Shown: positions 17,345 to 25,628 of the stretch, piece after piece
How the letters are laid out: each line of letters begins with the position of its first letter
Numbering within the stretch: the stretch's first letter is position 1
From: Psychroserpens ponticola
GTDB taxonomy: Bacteria; Bacteroidota; Bacteroidia; Flavobacteriales; Flavobacteriaceae
NCBI RefSeq assembly: GCF_023556315.2
Contig: NZ_CP116221.1
Span: 3,610,001 to 3,674,000 of the forward strand
Direction: 5' to 3'
Length of the DNA stretch: 64,000 nucleotides
Notes under the pieces: generated by a model
Told to the model about the DNA's origin: nothing
What the model saw: only the letters and a program-made list of their open reading frames with translations
Database searches by the model: none
Translations under genes and position numbers: made by a program

Positions 17345-19436
17345 ACAAATAAATGTTGCACTTATTGGTAATCCAAATACAGGAAAAACTTCTGTTTTTA
17401 ACGCTTTAACTGGTTTAAATCAAAAAGTTGGAAATTATCCTGGTATTACTGTTGAAAAAAAAGAAGGTGTTTGCAAATTACCAAGAGGCGTAAAAGCTCA
17501 TATCATTGATCTCCCTGGAACTTACAGTTTAAATGCGTCTTCATTAGATGAAAACGTTGTTATAGAATTGCTTCTTAATAAGAATGATAAAGATTTTCCA
17601 GATGTAGCCGTTGTTGTTAGTGATGTTGAAAACCTAAAACGAAACTTACTTCTCTATACTCAAATAAAAGATTTAGAAATCCCAACTATTTTAGCAATCA
17701 ATATGTCTGATCGAATGACATATAAAGGTATTCAGTTAGATATTCCACTTTTAGAAAAAGAGCTAAATACAAAAATTGCGCTTATAAGTACAAGAAAAAA
17801 TAAAGGCATAGATCAACTTAAAGAACTCATGATTAATTTCAAGGAACTTTCAACTAAGCCTTGCGTAAATGCTTCCGAAATTGATACGAATTACTTTGAT
17901 AGTCTTCGAAATGCATTTCCAAATCAATTGTTATACAAGCTTTGGCTTGTAATTACACAAGATGTAAACTTCGGAAAAACAGATAGAAATGAAGTTGATG
18001 CTATCAATAGCTTTAAAACAAAAAGTAAAGCAGATTTAAAACGATTACAGCAAAAAGAAACGATTAAACGGTATCAATTTATAAATAATACACTTAAAAA
18101 AGGACAAACAATCGATCTAAAATCTGCTAAAGATTTACGAATAAAACTAGATCGAATTTTAACTCATAAAGTTTGGGGTTATTTAATTTTCTTCGTGATT
18201 TTATTAACCATTTTTCAAGCTATTTATGATTGGTCTAGTATTCCAATGGACTTTATTGATAGTGTTTTTGCTTCTTTTAGTGAATGGACAAAAAACACTT
18301 TACCTCAAGGTGCGTTTACAAATTTGATTGCTGAAGGTATAATTCCAGGTCTTGGAGGAATTGTGATTTTTATTCCGCAAATTGCATTCTTATTTTTATT
18401 CATTGCTGTTTTAGAAGAAAGTGGCTACATGAGTCGTGTTGTCTTCTTAATGGATCGCATTATGAGACGTTTCGGATTAAGTGGAAAAAGTGTTGTTCCT
18501 TTAATTTCTGGAACAGCGTGTGCTATTCCTGCTATTATGGCAACTCGAAATATTGAAAGTTGGAAAGAGCGTTTAATTACCATTTTAGTTACGCCTTTTA
18601 CAACCTGTTCTGCACGACTTCCAGTATATCTTATTATTATCGCTTTGGTAATTCCTGAAGGCAGATTTATTGGGTTAAGCTATCAAGCACTCACCTTAAT
18701 GCTTTTGTATTTAATAGGGTTTGGAGCTGCAATATTTTCAGCTTGGTTACTAAATAAAATGCTTAAGATTAAGGGCAAAACCTTTTTTGTAGTAGAGATG
18801 CCTAATTACAAATTACCTCTATTCAAAAATGTAGCTTTAACGGTTATTGAAAAAACAAAGTCATTTGTATTTGGAGCTGGTAAAATAATACTAGCTATTT
18901 CTATTATATTATGGTTTTTAGCATCTTATGGTCCTGGTGATGAATTTAATAACGCTGAAGATATTGTAACTACAGAATATGCGTCGAAAGATTTAACTGC
19001 TCAAGAACTACAACAAAAAATAGCATCTCATAAATTAGAACATTCATTTATAGGTATTGCTGGACATGCTATTGAGCCAGCTATTAGACCTTTGGGTTAT
19101 GACTGGAAAATTGGTATTGCCATTGTGAGTTCATTTGCCGCTAGAGAGGTTTTTGTTGGAACATTAGCGACAATCTATAGCGTTGGAAGTGATGAAGAAG
19201 AAACCATTAAAAACAGAATGGCTGGAGAAGTGAATCCAATTTTGGGTGGACCATTATTTAATTTTGCTAGTGGAATTTCGCTCTTATTATTTTATGCTTT
19301 TGCCATGCAATGCATGAGTACTTTAGCGATTGTAAAACGAGAAACCAATAGCTGGAAGTGGCCAACTTTGCAACTTGTTGGCATGAGTGCTTTTGCTTAT
19401 GTAGTTGCTTTAATCGCTTTTCAAGTTTTAAAATAA
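17337..19436 (+). CDS. feoB: Ferrous iron transport GTPase FeoB
   Basis: FeoB moves Fe(II) across the inner membrane. From the ATG at 17337 the protein has 699 residues; a TTG 12 bases upstream is in frame but less likely. The N-terminal G domain has the P-loop GNPNTGKT at 11-18, a LPGTYSL G3 box and a NMSD G4 box. The helical guanine-dissociation-inhibitor-like region precedes about eight membrane helices with two Gate domains; the GTACAIPAI segment and the TTCSARLP segment are recognisable. Full length. The start overlaps the 3' end of feoA by 8 bases, and the small Cys-rich gene follows after 31 bases, giving a three-gene iron uptake operon. Confidence 0.96.
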   Translation: MPKQINVALIGNPNTGKTSVFNALTGLNQKVGNYPGITVEKKEGVCKLPRGVKAHIIDLPGTYSLNASSLDENVVIELLLNKNDKDFPDVAVVVSDVENLKRNLLLYTQIKDLEIPTILAINMSDRMTYKGIQLDIPLLEKELNTKIALISTRKNKGIDQLKELMINFKELSTKPCVNASEIDTNYFDSLRNAFPNQLLYKLWLVITQDVNFGKTDRNEVDAINSFKTKSKADLKRLQQKETIKRYQFINNTLKKGQTIDLKSAKDLRIKLDRILTHKVWGYLIFFVILLTIFQAIYDWSSIPMDFIDSVFASFSEWTKNTLPQGAFTNLIAEGIIPGLGGIVIFIPQIAFLFLFIAVLEESGYMSRVVFLMDRIMRRFGLSGKSVVPLISGTACAIPAIMATRNIESWKERLITILVTPFTTCSARLPVYLIIIALVIPEGRFIGLSYQALTLMLLYLIGFGAAIFSAWLLNKMLKIKGKTFFVVEMPNYKLPLFKNVALTVIEKTKSFVFGAGKIILAISIILWFLASYGPGDEFNNAEDIVTTEYASKDLTAQELQQKIASHKLEHSFIGIAGHAIEPAIRPLGYDWKIGIAIVSSFAAREVFVGTLATIYSVGSDEEETIKNRMAGEVNPILGGPLFNFASGISLLLFYAFAMQCMSTLAIVKRETNSWKWPTLQLVGMSAFAYVVALIAFQVLK

Positions 19437-19467
19437 AGGTTTATATTTATAATTCGACTAAAACAAA

Positions 19468-19608
19468 ATGAACACCATAATACAAAACATACTTGTCTTT
19501 TCTGCTGTAAGCATCGCCTTAGTGTTCTTGGTTCGTAAATTTGTTTGGAAACCGAAAAAAGCTTCAGCAAAATCTTGTGGTGGAGATGATGGTTGTGGTT
19601 GCCATTAA
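19468..19608 (+). CDS. FeoB-associated Cys-rich membrane protein
   Basis: A 46-residue protein. It has one transmembrane segment (about 5-23, ILVFSAVSIALVFLV), then a basic stretch (RKFVWKPKK) and a C-terminal cluster of three Cys and a His: SCGGDDGCGCH. Small Cys-rich single-span proteins of this type accompany FeoB in many bacteria, in the manner of FeoC-like partners. Their role is not established; metal or Fe-S binding near the cytoplasmic mouth of FeoB is plausible. It starts 31 bases after the feoB stop. The gene is shorter than common ORF cut-offs and easily missed. Confidence 0.88.
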   Translation: MNTIIQNILVFSAVSIALVFLVRKFVWKPKKASAKSCGGDDGCGCH

Positions 19609-19692
19609 CATAATTCTTAAGTACTCATCTTGTCAATTAGTACCCAATCGAGTGATCATTGTATAACCTGATTAGATGTCAATTAAAAATTT

Positions 19693-20349
19693 TTATAGTT
19701 GTTTTAAAAATAAATTTTTAGCAACATTTTGAGAAACGACCACTTCAGAATTATTCAATTTTATTTTAACAGAATTATCAAAAGGTTCTTTATAAAGTAA
19801 TTCAATAATGGTACCTAAACCAATTTTATTACTATCTAAATATTGTAAAAAACTAGTAGATGTATCTTCAACTCCAATGCATTTATAGGTTGTTCCAACG
19901 ATAGCTTGAGACAAGGTGATTTTTTCAATTTTATTAAACTTACCATCCTTATCTGGTATAGGGTCTCCATGAGGATCGTGAGTAGGAAATTTTAAAAAGG
20001 CATCAAGTTCGTTTATAAGTTTTTCAGATTTAATATGTTCCAAATGTTCTGCTATTTCATGTACCTCATCCCATGTAAAATTTAATTTATCAACTAAAAA
20101 CACTTCCCAAAGTCTATGTTTTCTAACAATATTAACCGCAACTATAATTCCACTATTAGTTAATTTAACACCTTGATATTTTTTATAATCAAGATATTCT
20201 TTTTCAGCTAATTTCTTAACCATATCTGTAACAGATGAAGCTTTGGTTTTTAAAGCTTCTGCAATTGCATTGGTGTTTACCATTTCTTTCCCATAGACTC
20301 CTAAATGATAAATTGCCTTAATATAATTCTCTTCTGTTAATGTAAGCAT
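19693..20349 (-). CDS. DtxR/MntR family metal-dependent transcriptional repressor
   Basis: A 218-residue regulator. An N-terminal winged helix (about 1-65, including TENYIKAIYHL and KASSVTDMVKKL) precedes the dimerisation and metal-binding domain (about 66-140, with HRLWE, EHLEHI and HDPHGDPIP). A C-terminal SH3-like FeoA domain occupies about 145-215. The His and Glu residues in these segments fit the family's metal sites. In this family Fe(II) or Mn(II) binding drives DNA binding. It is transcribed divergently from a TonB receptor and metal ABC genes, with a 32-bp palindrome between, so it very likely represses that operon and itself. The exact metal cannot be read from sequence. Confidence 0.93.
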   Translation of the reverse strand: MLTLTEENYIKAIYHLGVYGKEMVNTNAIAEALKTKASSVTDMVKKLAEKEYLDYKKYQGVKLTNSGIIVAVNIVRKHRLWEVFLVDKLNFTWDEVHEIAEHLEHIKSEKLINELDAFLKFPTHDPHGDPIPDKDGKFNKIEKITLSQAIVGTTYKCIGVEDTSTSFLQYLDSNKIGLGTIIELLYKEPFDNSVKIKLNNSEVVVSQNVAKNLFLKQL

Positions 20350-20371
20350 GTTCTGTTATAAAAATTATTAT

Positions 20372-20379
20372 CAAAGGTA
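20372..20379 (-). promoter_or_regulatory. Putative -7 element of the DtxR-type repressor gene
   Basis: On the minus strand this reads TACCTTTG, matching TAnnTTTG, 22 bases before the ATG at 20349. The palindromic operator lies immediately upstream, around the -33 region, which suits autorepression. Confidence 0.5.
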
Positions 20380-20396
20380 AAGTTTATATTTTTAAT

Positions 20397-20428
20397 AATT
20401 AATTTTTAGATCAATCTAAAAATTAATT
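20397..20428. promoter_or_regulatory. 32-bp palindromic operator between repressor and TonB receptor genes
   Basis: Perfect 15-base arms aattaatttttagat (20397-20411) and atctaaaaattaatt (20414-20428) flank a central CA. The core TTTAGATCAATCTAAA resembles metal-repressor sites of the DtxR/MntR class. It ends right at the TATATTTG -7 element of the receptor promoter and sits upstream of the repressor's own -7 element, so one bound dimer pair could control both directions. Confidence 0.8.
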
Positions 20429-20436
20429 TATATTTG
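20429..20436 (+). promoter_or_regulatory. Putative -7 element of the TonB receptor/metal ABC operon
   Basis: TATATTTG matches TAnnTTTG and abuts the right arm of the palindrome; the ATG is 17 bases downstream. A bound repressor would cover the -33 region. Confidence 0.55.
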
Positions 20437-20453
20437 CTTAAAAATTAATTAAG

Positions 20454-22706
20454 ATGAAGCGAATATTTGTTTTATTTTTACTAGTAAACTCACTACTTGA
20501 AGCGCAGAATTCATATACTATTCAAGGTCGAGTATTATCTCAAAATGAAGGGCTTCCATTTGTAAGTGTCTATTTAAAAAATTCAAATCTGGGAAGTACA
20601 ACTGACGAAAATGGAAACTTTAAAATCTCAAATGCAACTTCAGGAAAACACGAGATCATAGCTTCTTTTGTAGGCTATAGAACAGAAAAAAAAGCCATAA
20701 TACTTTCAGAAAATTTAAATGGTCTGATTTTTAATTTAGAAATTGATAGTTCACTAGATGAAGTGGTCATCACTGGTACACTTAAACCTGTGAGTCGTTT
20801 AGAAAGCGCTGTTCCTGTTGAAGTGTATTCTCCTGCTTTTTTCAAAAAAAACCCTACTCCAAATATTTTTGAAGCACTACAAAATGTCAATGGTGTTAGA
20901 CCTCAACTTAATTGTAATGTTTGTAATACAGGAGATATTCATATTAATGGACTAGAAGGACCTTATACACTTGTCTTAATTGATGGCATGCCTATCGTAA
21001 GTGGATTATCTACTGTTTACGGATTATCTGGAATTCCAAATTCTTTAATAGAACAAGTAGAAATCGTCAAAGGTCCAGCCTCCACCTTATATGGAAGTGA
21101 AGCCGTTGGAGGCTTAATAAACATCATTACAAAATTACCAGAAAATGCGCCAATTGTATTTGCTGACAGCTTCATTAATACTTGGGGAGAACTTAATGTT
21201 GATGCTGGTTTTAAAACAAAAGTCGGTGAAAAAGCTACACTTTTATTCGGTACAAATTATTTCAAATTTAATAATCGTGTAGATAATAACAATGATAATT
21301 TTACAGATCTTACACTACAGAATCGCATTTCTATTTTTAACAAATGGGACTTCAAACGAAAAGAAAATAGAACTTTTTCATTAGCTGGACGCTTTTTTTA
21401 TGAAGATCGTTGGGGAGGAGAATTACAATGGAATCCTAGTTTTAGAGGTGGTGATGAAGTATATGGCGAAAGCATATACACGACTCGTTATGAACTGCTT
21501 GGGAAATACCAACTGCCTATTGATGAAAAAGTAAATTTCCAATTTTCTTATTCTGATCATGATCAAAATTCGGTGTATGGCACTACACCTTATTTGGCAA
21601 AACAACGCATTGGATTCGGTCAGTTGGTTTGGGATAAGCCGCTTAAAAATCATGACCTTTTATTTGGAACAGCCATTCGGTATAATTATTACAATGACAA
21701 CACAACAGCGACTTTAAGCGCTGATGAAGTCACAATTCCATCTCTCTTTATACAAGATGAAATTAAATTAAACGAAAAAAACAACCTACTGCTTGGTTTG
21801 CGATATGATTATGATAAAAGACACGGATCAATTATAACTCCTCGAATGGCCTACAAATACAAACCTACTCCTGATGATATTATTAGAATAAATGCTGGCA
21901 CAGGGTTTAGAGTCGTCAATTTATTTACCGAAGAACATGCTGCTTTAACTGGAGCAAGAGATGTAATTATTGAGGAAGAATTAGAGCCTGAACAATCTTA
22001 TAATATCAATGTAAACTATCTAAGAAAACTTTACACAAAAAAAGGCATGATATTTACTTTTGATGCTTCAGTTTGGTACACCCATTTTACAAATGCTATA
22101 ATTCCAGATTATGATACAAATCCAAATCAGATTCTTTATGATAATCTAGATGGTTATTCAACTTCTAAGGGAATCAGCTTAAATATAGACGCTGTTTTAG
22201 CTAACGGAATTAAAGGGAGTATTGGAGCGACATATCAAGATGTTACACAAACCGAAAATGATAATACTACACAACAAATACTAACTGAAAAATTTACTGG
22301 CACTTGGGCATTATCTTATACACACCAACCTACAAAAATCACAATTGATTACACTGGAAATATTTATGGTCCAATGCGATTGCCAACACTTGGTGGTTTA
22401 GATCCTAGACAAGAATATTCGCCTACTTGGAGTATTCAAAACATACAGTTTACTTATGATGCCATAAATAATATTGAACTTTATACAGGAATAAAAAACC
22501 TTTTAAACTGGACACCAAATAAAGGAAATCCTTTTATTATTGCAAGAGCTAATGATCCTTTTGATGAAAACGTAACTTTTGACCCTCAGGGAAATGCTAT
22601 AGCTACAACTGAAAACCCATATGCTCTAACCTTTGATCCTTCTTACGTTTATGCACCAAATCAAGGCATTCGTGCGTTTTTTGGATTAAGATATACACTA
22701 AAATAA
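20454..22706 (+). CDS. TonB-dependent outer membrane receptor, probably for metal or metal chelate
   Basis: A 750-residue outer membrane receptor. The signal peptide (about 1-17) is followed by a carboxypeptidase-D-like regulatory domain (about 22-100), the plug (about 110-225) and a 22-strand barrel ending in FFGLRYTLK with a C-terminal aromatic pattern. The plug contains LNCNVCNTGDIHINGLEG, a Cys-x-x-Cys that is unusual for the fold and could bind metal. Position decides the likely substrate: the gene is divergent from a DtxR/MntR-type repressor, directly behind its operator and upstream of a TroA-like metal transporter. Together they form an outer-to-inner membrane path for a divalent metal. 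Confidence 0.92.
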   Translation: MKRIFVLFLLVNSLLEAQNSYTIQGRVLSQNEGLPFVSVYLKNSNLGSTTDENGNFKISNATSGKHEIIASFVGYRTEKKAIILSENLNGLIFNLEIDSSLDEVVITGTLKPVSRLESAVPVEVYSPAFFKKNPTPNIFEALQNVNGVRPQLNCNVCNTGDIHINGLEGPYTLVLIDGMPIVSGLSTVYGLSGIPNSLIEQVEIVKGPASTLYGSEAVGGLINIITKLPENAPIVFADSFINTWGELNVDAGFKTKVGEKATLLFGTNYFKFNNRVDNNNDNFTDLTLQNRISIFNKWDFKRKENRTFSLAGRFFYEDRWGGELQWNPSFRGGDEVYGESIYTTRYELLGKYQLPIDEKVNFQFSYSDHDQNSVYGTTPYLAKQRIGFGQLVWDKPLKNHDLLFGTAIRYNYYNDNTTATLSADEVTIPSLFIQDEIKLNEKNNLLLGLRYDYDKRHGSIITPRMAYKYKPTPDDIIRINAGTGFRVVNLFTEEHAALTGARDVIIEEELEPEQSYNINVNYLRKLYTKKGMIFTFDASVWYTHFTNAIIPDYDTNPNQILYDNLDGYSTSKGISLNIDAVLANGIKGSIGATYQDVTQTENDNTTQQILTEKFTGTWALSYTHQPTKITIDYTGNIYGPMRLPTLGGLDPRQEYSPTWSIQNIQFTYDAINNIELYTGIKNLLNWTPNKGNPFIIARANDPFDENVTFDPQGNAIATTENPYALTFDPSYVYAPNQGIRAFFGLRYTLK

Positions 22707-22746
22707 ACTGATGATTTTTTAGTACTTTCACATTAAATTAATTACA

Positions 22747-23661
22747 ATGAAAAAACTACTTGCTGTATTAATATTAATTACCTCCTTTGGCTGTAAAAAC
22801 AACACTCAATCTACTGCTAATGGAAAACTAAATGTAGTTGCAACAACTTCAATGATTACAGACTTGGTGGCAAATATTGGTGGTAACAATATCAATATAC
22901 AAGGCTTAATGGGAAGTGGTGTTGATCCACATTTATACAAAGCAAGTGAAGGCGATGTTACCAAGTTAGTTAACGCAGACATTATTTTTTACAATGGTTT
23001 ACATCTTGAAGGCAAACTTGTAGAGGTGTTTGACAAAATGGGAAGTCAGACGAAAACACCAATTGCTCTCGGTGAAGAATTAGATAAAAACACCTTGATT
23101 GGTTCAGATTATTTTGCATCTAATTATGATCCGCATGTCTGGTTTGACATAAATTATTTTAAGCAATTTGCTAAAAAAGTAACTCAAGTACTTTCTGAAA
23201 AAGATCCTGAAAATGCAGATAACTATAAAACTAATGCAACCACATATATCAATAAATTAAATACACTTCAATCAAAATTGAAAAGTATTATTAAAACGCT
23301 TCCAAAAGAAAAAAGAGTATTAGTAACTGCACATGATGCATTTAATTACTTCGGAAAGGCTTATGACTTTGAAGTTGTTGGATTGCAAGGCTTATCTACA
23401 GCTACTGAAGCTGGAGTACAAGATGTTCAAAAATTATCAGCATTCATTATTGATAAAAAAATCAAAGCTATTTTTGTTGAAAGTTCTGTTCCTAAACGAA
23501 CTATTGAAGCTTTGCAAGCAGCTGTAAAATCTAAAGGTCATGATGTCTCTATTGGTGGTACTTTATATTCTGATGCATTGGGAACTACAGGAACTATTGA
23601 AGGCACTTATATTGGCATGTTTGAATATAATGTGAATACGATTGTGAATGCATTAAAATAA
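22747..23661 (+). CDS. TroA-like metal ABC transporter substrate-binding lipoprotein
   Basis: A 304-residue cluster A-I solute-binding protein with a lipoprotein signal (SFGC, Cys16). The metal ligands line up with those of Treponema TroA: His62 and His130 (each in a DPH motif), His196 (VTAHDAF) and Asp276 (LYSDALG). The spacing of 66 and 80 residues between the last three ligands is the same as in TroA. It lacks the long His-rich loop of typical ZnuA, so manganese, iron or zinc are all possible. It lies 40 bases after the TonB receptor and upstream of the ATPase and two permeases, and shares their predicted repressor. Confidence 0.92.
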   Translation: MKKLLAVLILITSFGCKNNTQSTANGKLNVVATTSMITDLVANIGGNNINIQGLMGSGVDPHLYKASEGDVTKLVNADIIFYNGLHLEGKLVEVFDKMGSQTKTPIALGEELDKNTLIGSDYFASNYDPHVWFDINYFKQFAKKVTQVLSEKDPENADNYKTNATTYINKLNTLQSKLKSIIKTLPKEKRVLVTAHDAFNYFGKAYDFEVVGLQGLSTATEAGVQDVQKLSAFIIDKKIKAIFVESSVPKRTIEALQAAVKSKGHDVSIGGTLYSDALGTTGTIEGTYIGMFEYNVNTIVNALK

Positions 23662-23663
23662 AG

Positions 23664-23757
23664 GTTGCGATGTCATTCAGAAGGAGGCACGACTGAAGTA
23701 TCTATCAGGATTTTTTTTTAAATTCTTCGCTTTGCTCTGAATGTCACAAAACAACAA
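23664..23757. repeat. Imperfect inverted intergenic repeat inside the metal transport operon
   Basis: The 5' part has gtcattcagaaggaggcacgac and the 3' part has cgctttgctctgaatgtcac. The ends (gtcattcaga / tctgaatgtcac) can pair imperfectly. Sequences of the type TGTCATTCTGAGCGAAGC are common mobile intergenic repeats in Bacteroidota, to judge from memory. It may weaken expression of the downstream ABC genes. Confidence 0.45.
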
Positions 23758-23763
23758 ATAATT

Positions 23764-24501
23764 ATGAAACAAAACATAGCAGTACAAATAGATGATTTAA
23801 CAGTAGCTTACAACTATAAGCCTGTACTTTGGGATATTGATTTAGAAATTCCAGAAGGTGTACTCATGGCTATTGTTGGTCCTAATGGCGCAGGAAAATC
23901 AACACTTATTAAAGCTGTTTTAGGAATTTTAAAACCCATTGCTGGTAGTGTTTCTATTTACGGAAAATCTTATAAAAAACAACGATCTTTAGTGGCTTAT
24001 GTGCCACAGAAAGGAAGTGTTGACTGGGATTTCCCAACAACTGCACTTGATGTTGTTACAATGGGAACATACGGAAGTTTAGGATGGATAAAGCGTCCAA
24101 GACAAAAAGAAAAGAAAGCGGCTTTAGAAGCATTAGAAAAAGTTGGCATGCTGCCTTTTAAAAACAGACAAATTAACCAACTATCTGGTGGTCAACAACA
24201 GCGTATTTTTTTAGCTAGAGCGTTAGTGCAAGATGCTTCTATATATTTTATGGATGAACCTTTTCAAGGTGTAGATGCAACAACAGAAATCGCAATAATC
24301 AATATTTTAAAGGAATTACGAAAAGCTGGAAAAACGGTTATTGTGGTTCATCACGATTTACAAACGGTTCCTGAATATTTTGATTGGGTTACATTTTTAA
24401 ACGTTAAAAAAATAGCTACTGGTCCAGTTAAAGACATCTTCAATGATGATAATTTGACCAAGACCTATGGTATTAATTATAAAGTAAGTATTCAGGAATA
24501 A
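23764..24501 (+). CDS. Metal ABC transporter ATP-binding protein
   Basis: A 245-residue ATPase subunit of the Mn/Zn/Fe uptake class. Walker A is GPNGAGKST at 39-47, the Q-loop is in [12 protein letters not shown], the signature is LSGGQQQR, Walker B is IYFMDEPF and the H-loop is in VVHHDLQ. The VDWDFPTT segment after the Q-loop is characteristic of TroB/MntB-type ATPases. The stop codon overlaps the ATG of the first permease (TAATG), so it is translationally coupled. Confidence 0.95.
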   Translation: MKQNIAVQIDDLTVAYNYKPVLWDIDLEIPEGVLMAIVGPNGAGKSTLIKAVLGILKPIAGSVSIYGKSYKKQRSLVAYVPQKGSVDWDFPTTALDVVTMGTYGSLGWIKRPRQKEKKAALEALEKVGMLPFKNRQINQLSGGQQQRIFLARALVQDASIYFMDEPFQGVDATTEIAIINILKELRKAGKTVIVVHHDLQTVPEYFDWVTFLNVKKIATGPVKDIFNDDNLTKTYGINYKVSIQE

Positions 24502-25628
24502 TGAATATCCAAGAATATTTTTCTCTAGTCTTCACAGACTACACTCTAAGAACCATCACACTAGGAACTGCTATTTTAGGTGCTGTTACTGGAATGTTAG
24601 GTAGCTTTGCTGTACTAAGAAAACAGAGCCTATTAGGTGATGCTATTTCTCATGCTGCGCTTCCTGGAATTGCTATTTCATTCCTTATTACTGGAGCAAA
24701 AGACAGCAATACCTTGTTACTTGGCGCATTAGTAAGTGGATTGATTGGCACGTTTTGGATAAGGGGAATTATTACCAAAACACATCTTAAATCTGATACT
24801 GCTTTAGGTCTCATTTTATCTTTGTTCTTTGGCTTCGGAATGTTATTACTAACATTCATACAAAAACAACCTAATGCTAATCAAGCTGGACTTGATAAAT
24901 ATTTATTTGGTCAAGCAGCAACACTTGTTGAAAGTGATATTTGGTTGATGGCAACAGTAACTGGAATTTGCTTTTTCGTACTACTACTTTTTTGGAAAGA
25001 ATTTAAAATTTTATTATTCGATAAAGAGTATGCAAAAACACTCGGTTTCAACACTAAAGTTATAGACATCCTAATTACAAGTTTTATTGTTTTAGCAATT
25101 GTTTTAGGGCTTCAAACCGTTGGTGTAGTACTAATGAGTGCTATGTTATTAGCTCCAGCTGCAGCTGCTCGACAATGGACAAACAGCCTTGCTAAAATGG
25201 TGTTTTTAGCTGCAATATTTGGAGCGTTTTCTGGCGTTTTGGGAACCGCAATTAGTGCTAGTCAAAATAACCTTTCAACTGGACCAGTAATTGTTATTGT
25301 TGCTGCTGTTTTTGTATTAATTTCTTTTATATTTTCTCCAAGTCGTGGATTGCTTTTTAAACAAATTCGATTTATAAAAAACAGACGTGATTTAGAATTG
25401 CATAAGACTTTAGCCTTTATGTATCATATTGCTGAAACACATGAAAACACCTCTCATCCTCATGAAATTAAAATCTTAAATAATTTTCATGGATTTACAA
25501 AAGGTACTTTAAAAAAACTTGTTGAAAAAAATTATGTGACGCTTCAAGGATCTACTTGGAGTTTAACTAATGAAGGATTTAAATCGGCTTCGAATTTGTA
25601 TAATCAATTAACAAAACAAGATGAGTAA
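24501..25628 (+). CDS. Metal ABC transporter permease with C-terminal winged-helix-like extension
   Basis: A 375-residue ABC-3 family membrane subunit. The permease part (about 1-285) has eight or so membrane helices and the family segment LLGDAISHAALPGIA. Beyond it are about 85 cytoplasmic residues (LHKTLAFMYHIAETHENTS and on) that resemble a winged helix of the DtxR type (LKKLVEKNYVTLQG, LTNEGFKSA). This part is rich in His. Similar extensions occur in other Bacteroidota and spirochaete TroC-type permeases. The start overlaps the ATPase stop by one base and the end overlaps the next permease by eight. Confidence 0.93.
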   Translation: MNIQEYFSLVFTDYTLRTITLGTAILGAVTGMLGSFAVLRKQSLLGDAISHAALPGIAISFLITGAKDSNTLLLGALVSGLIGTFWIRGIITKTHLKSDTALGLILSLFFGFGMLLLTFIQKQPNANQAGLDKYLFGQAATLVESDIWLMATVTGICFFVLLLFWKEFKILLFDKEYAKTLGFNTKVIDILITSFIVLAIVLGLQTVGVVLMSAMLLAPAAAARQWTNSLAKMVFLAAIFGAFSGVLGTAISASQNNLSTGPVIVIVAAVFVLISFIFSPSRGLLFKQIRFIKNRRDLELHKTLAFMYHIAETHENTSHPHEIKILNNFHGFTKGTLKKLVEKNYVTLQGSTWSLTNEGFKSASNLYNQLTKQDE

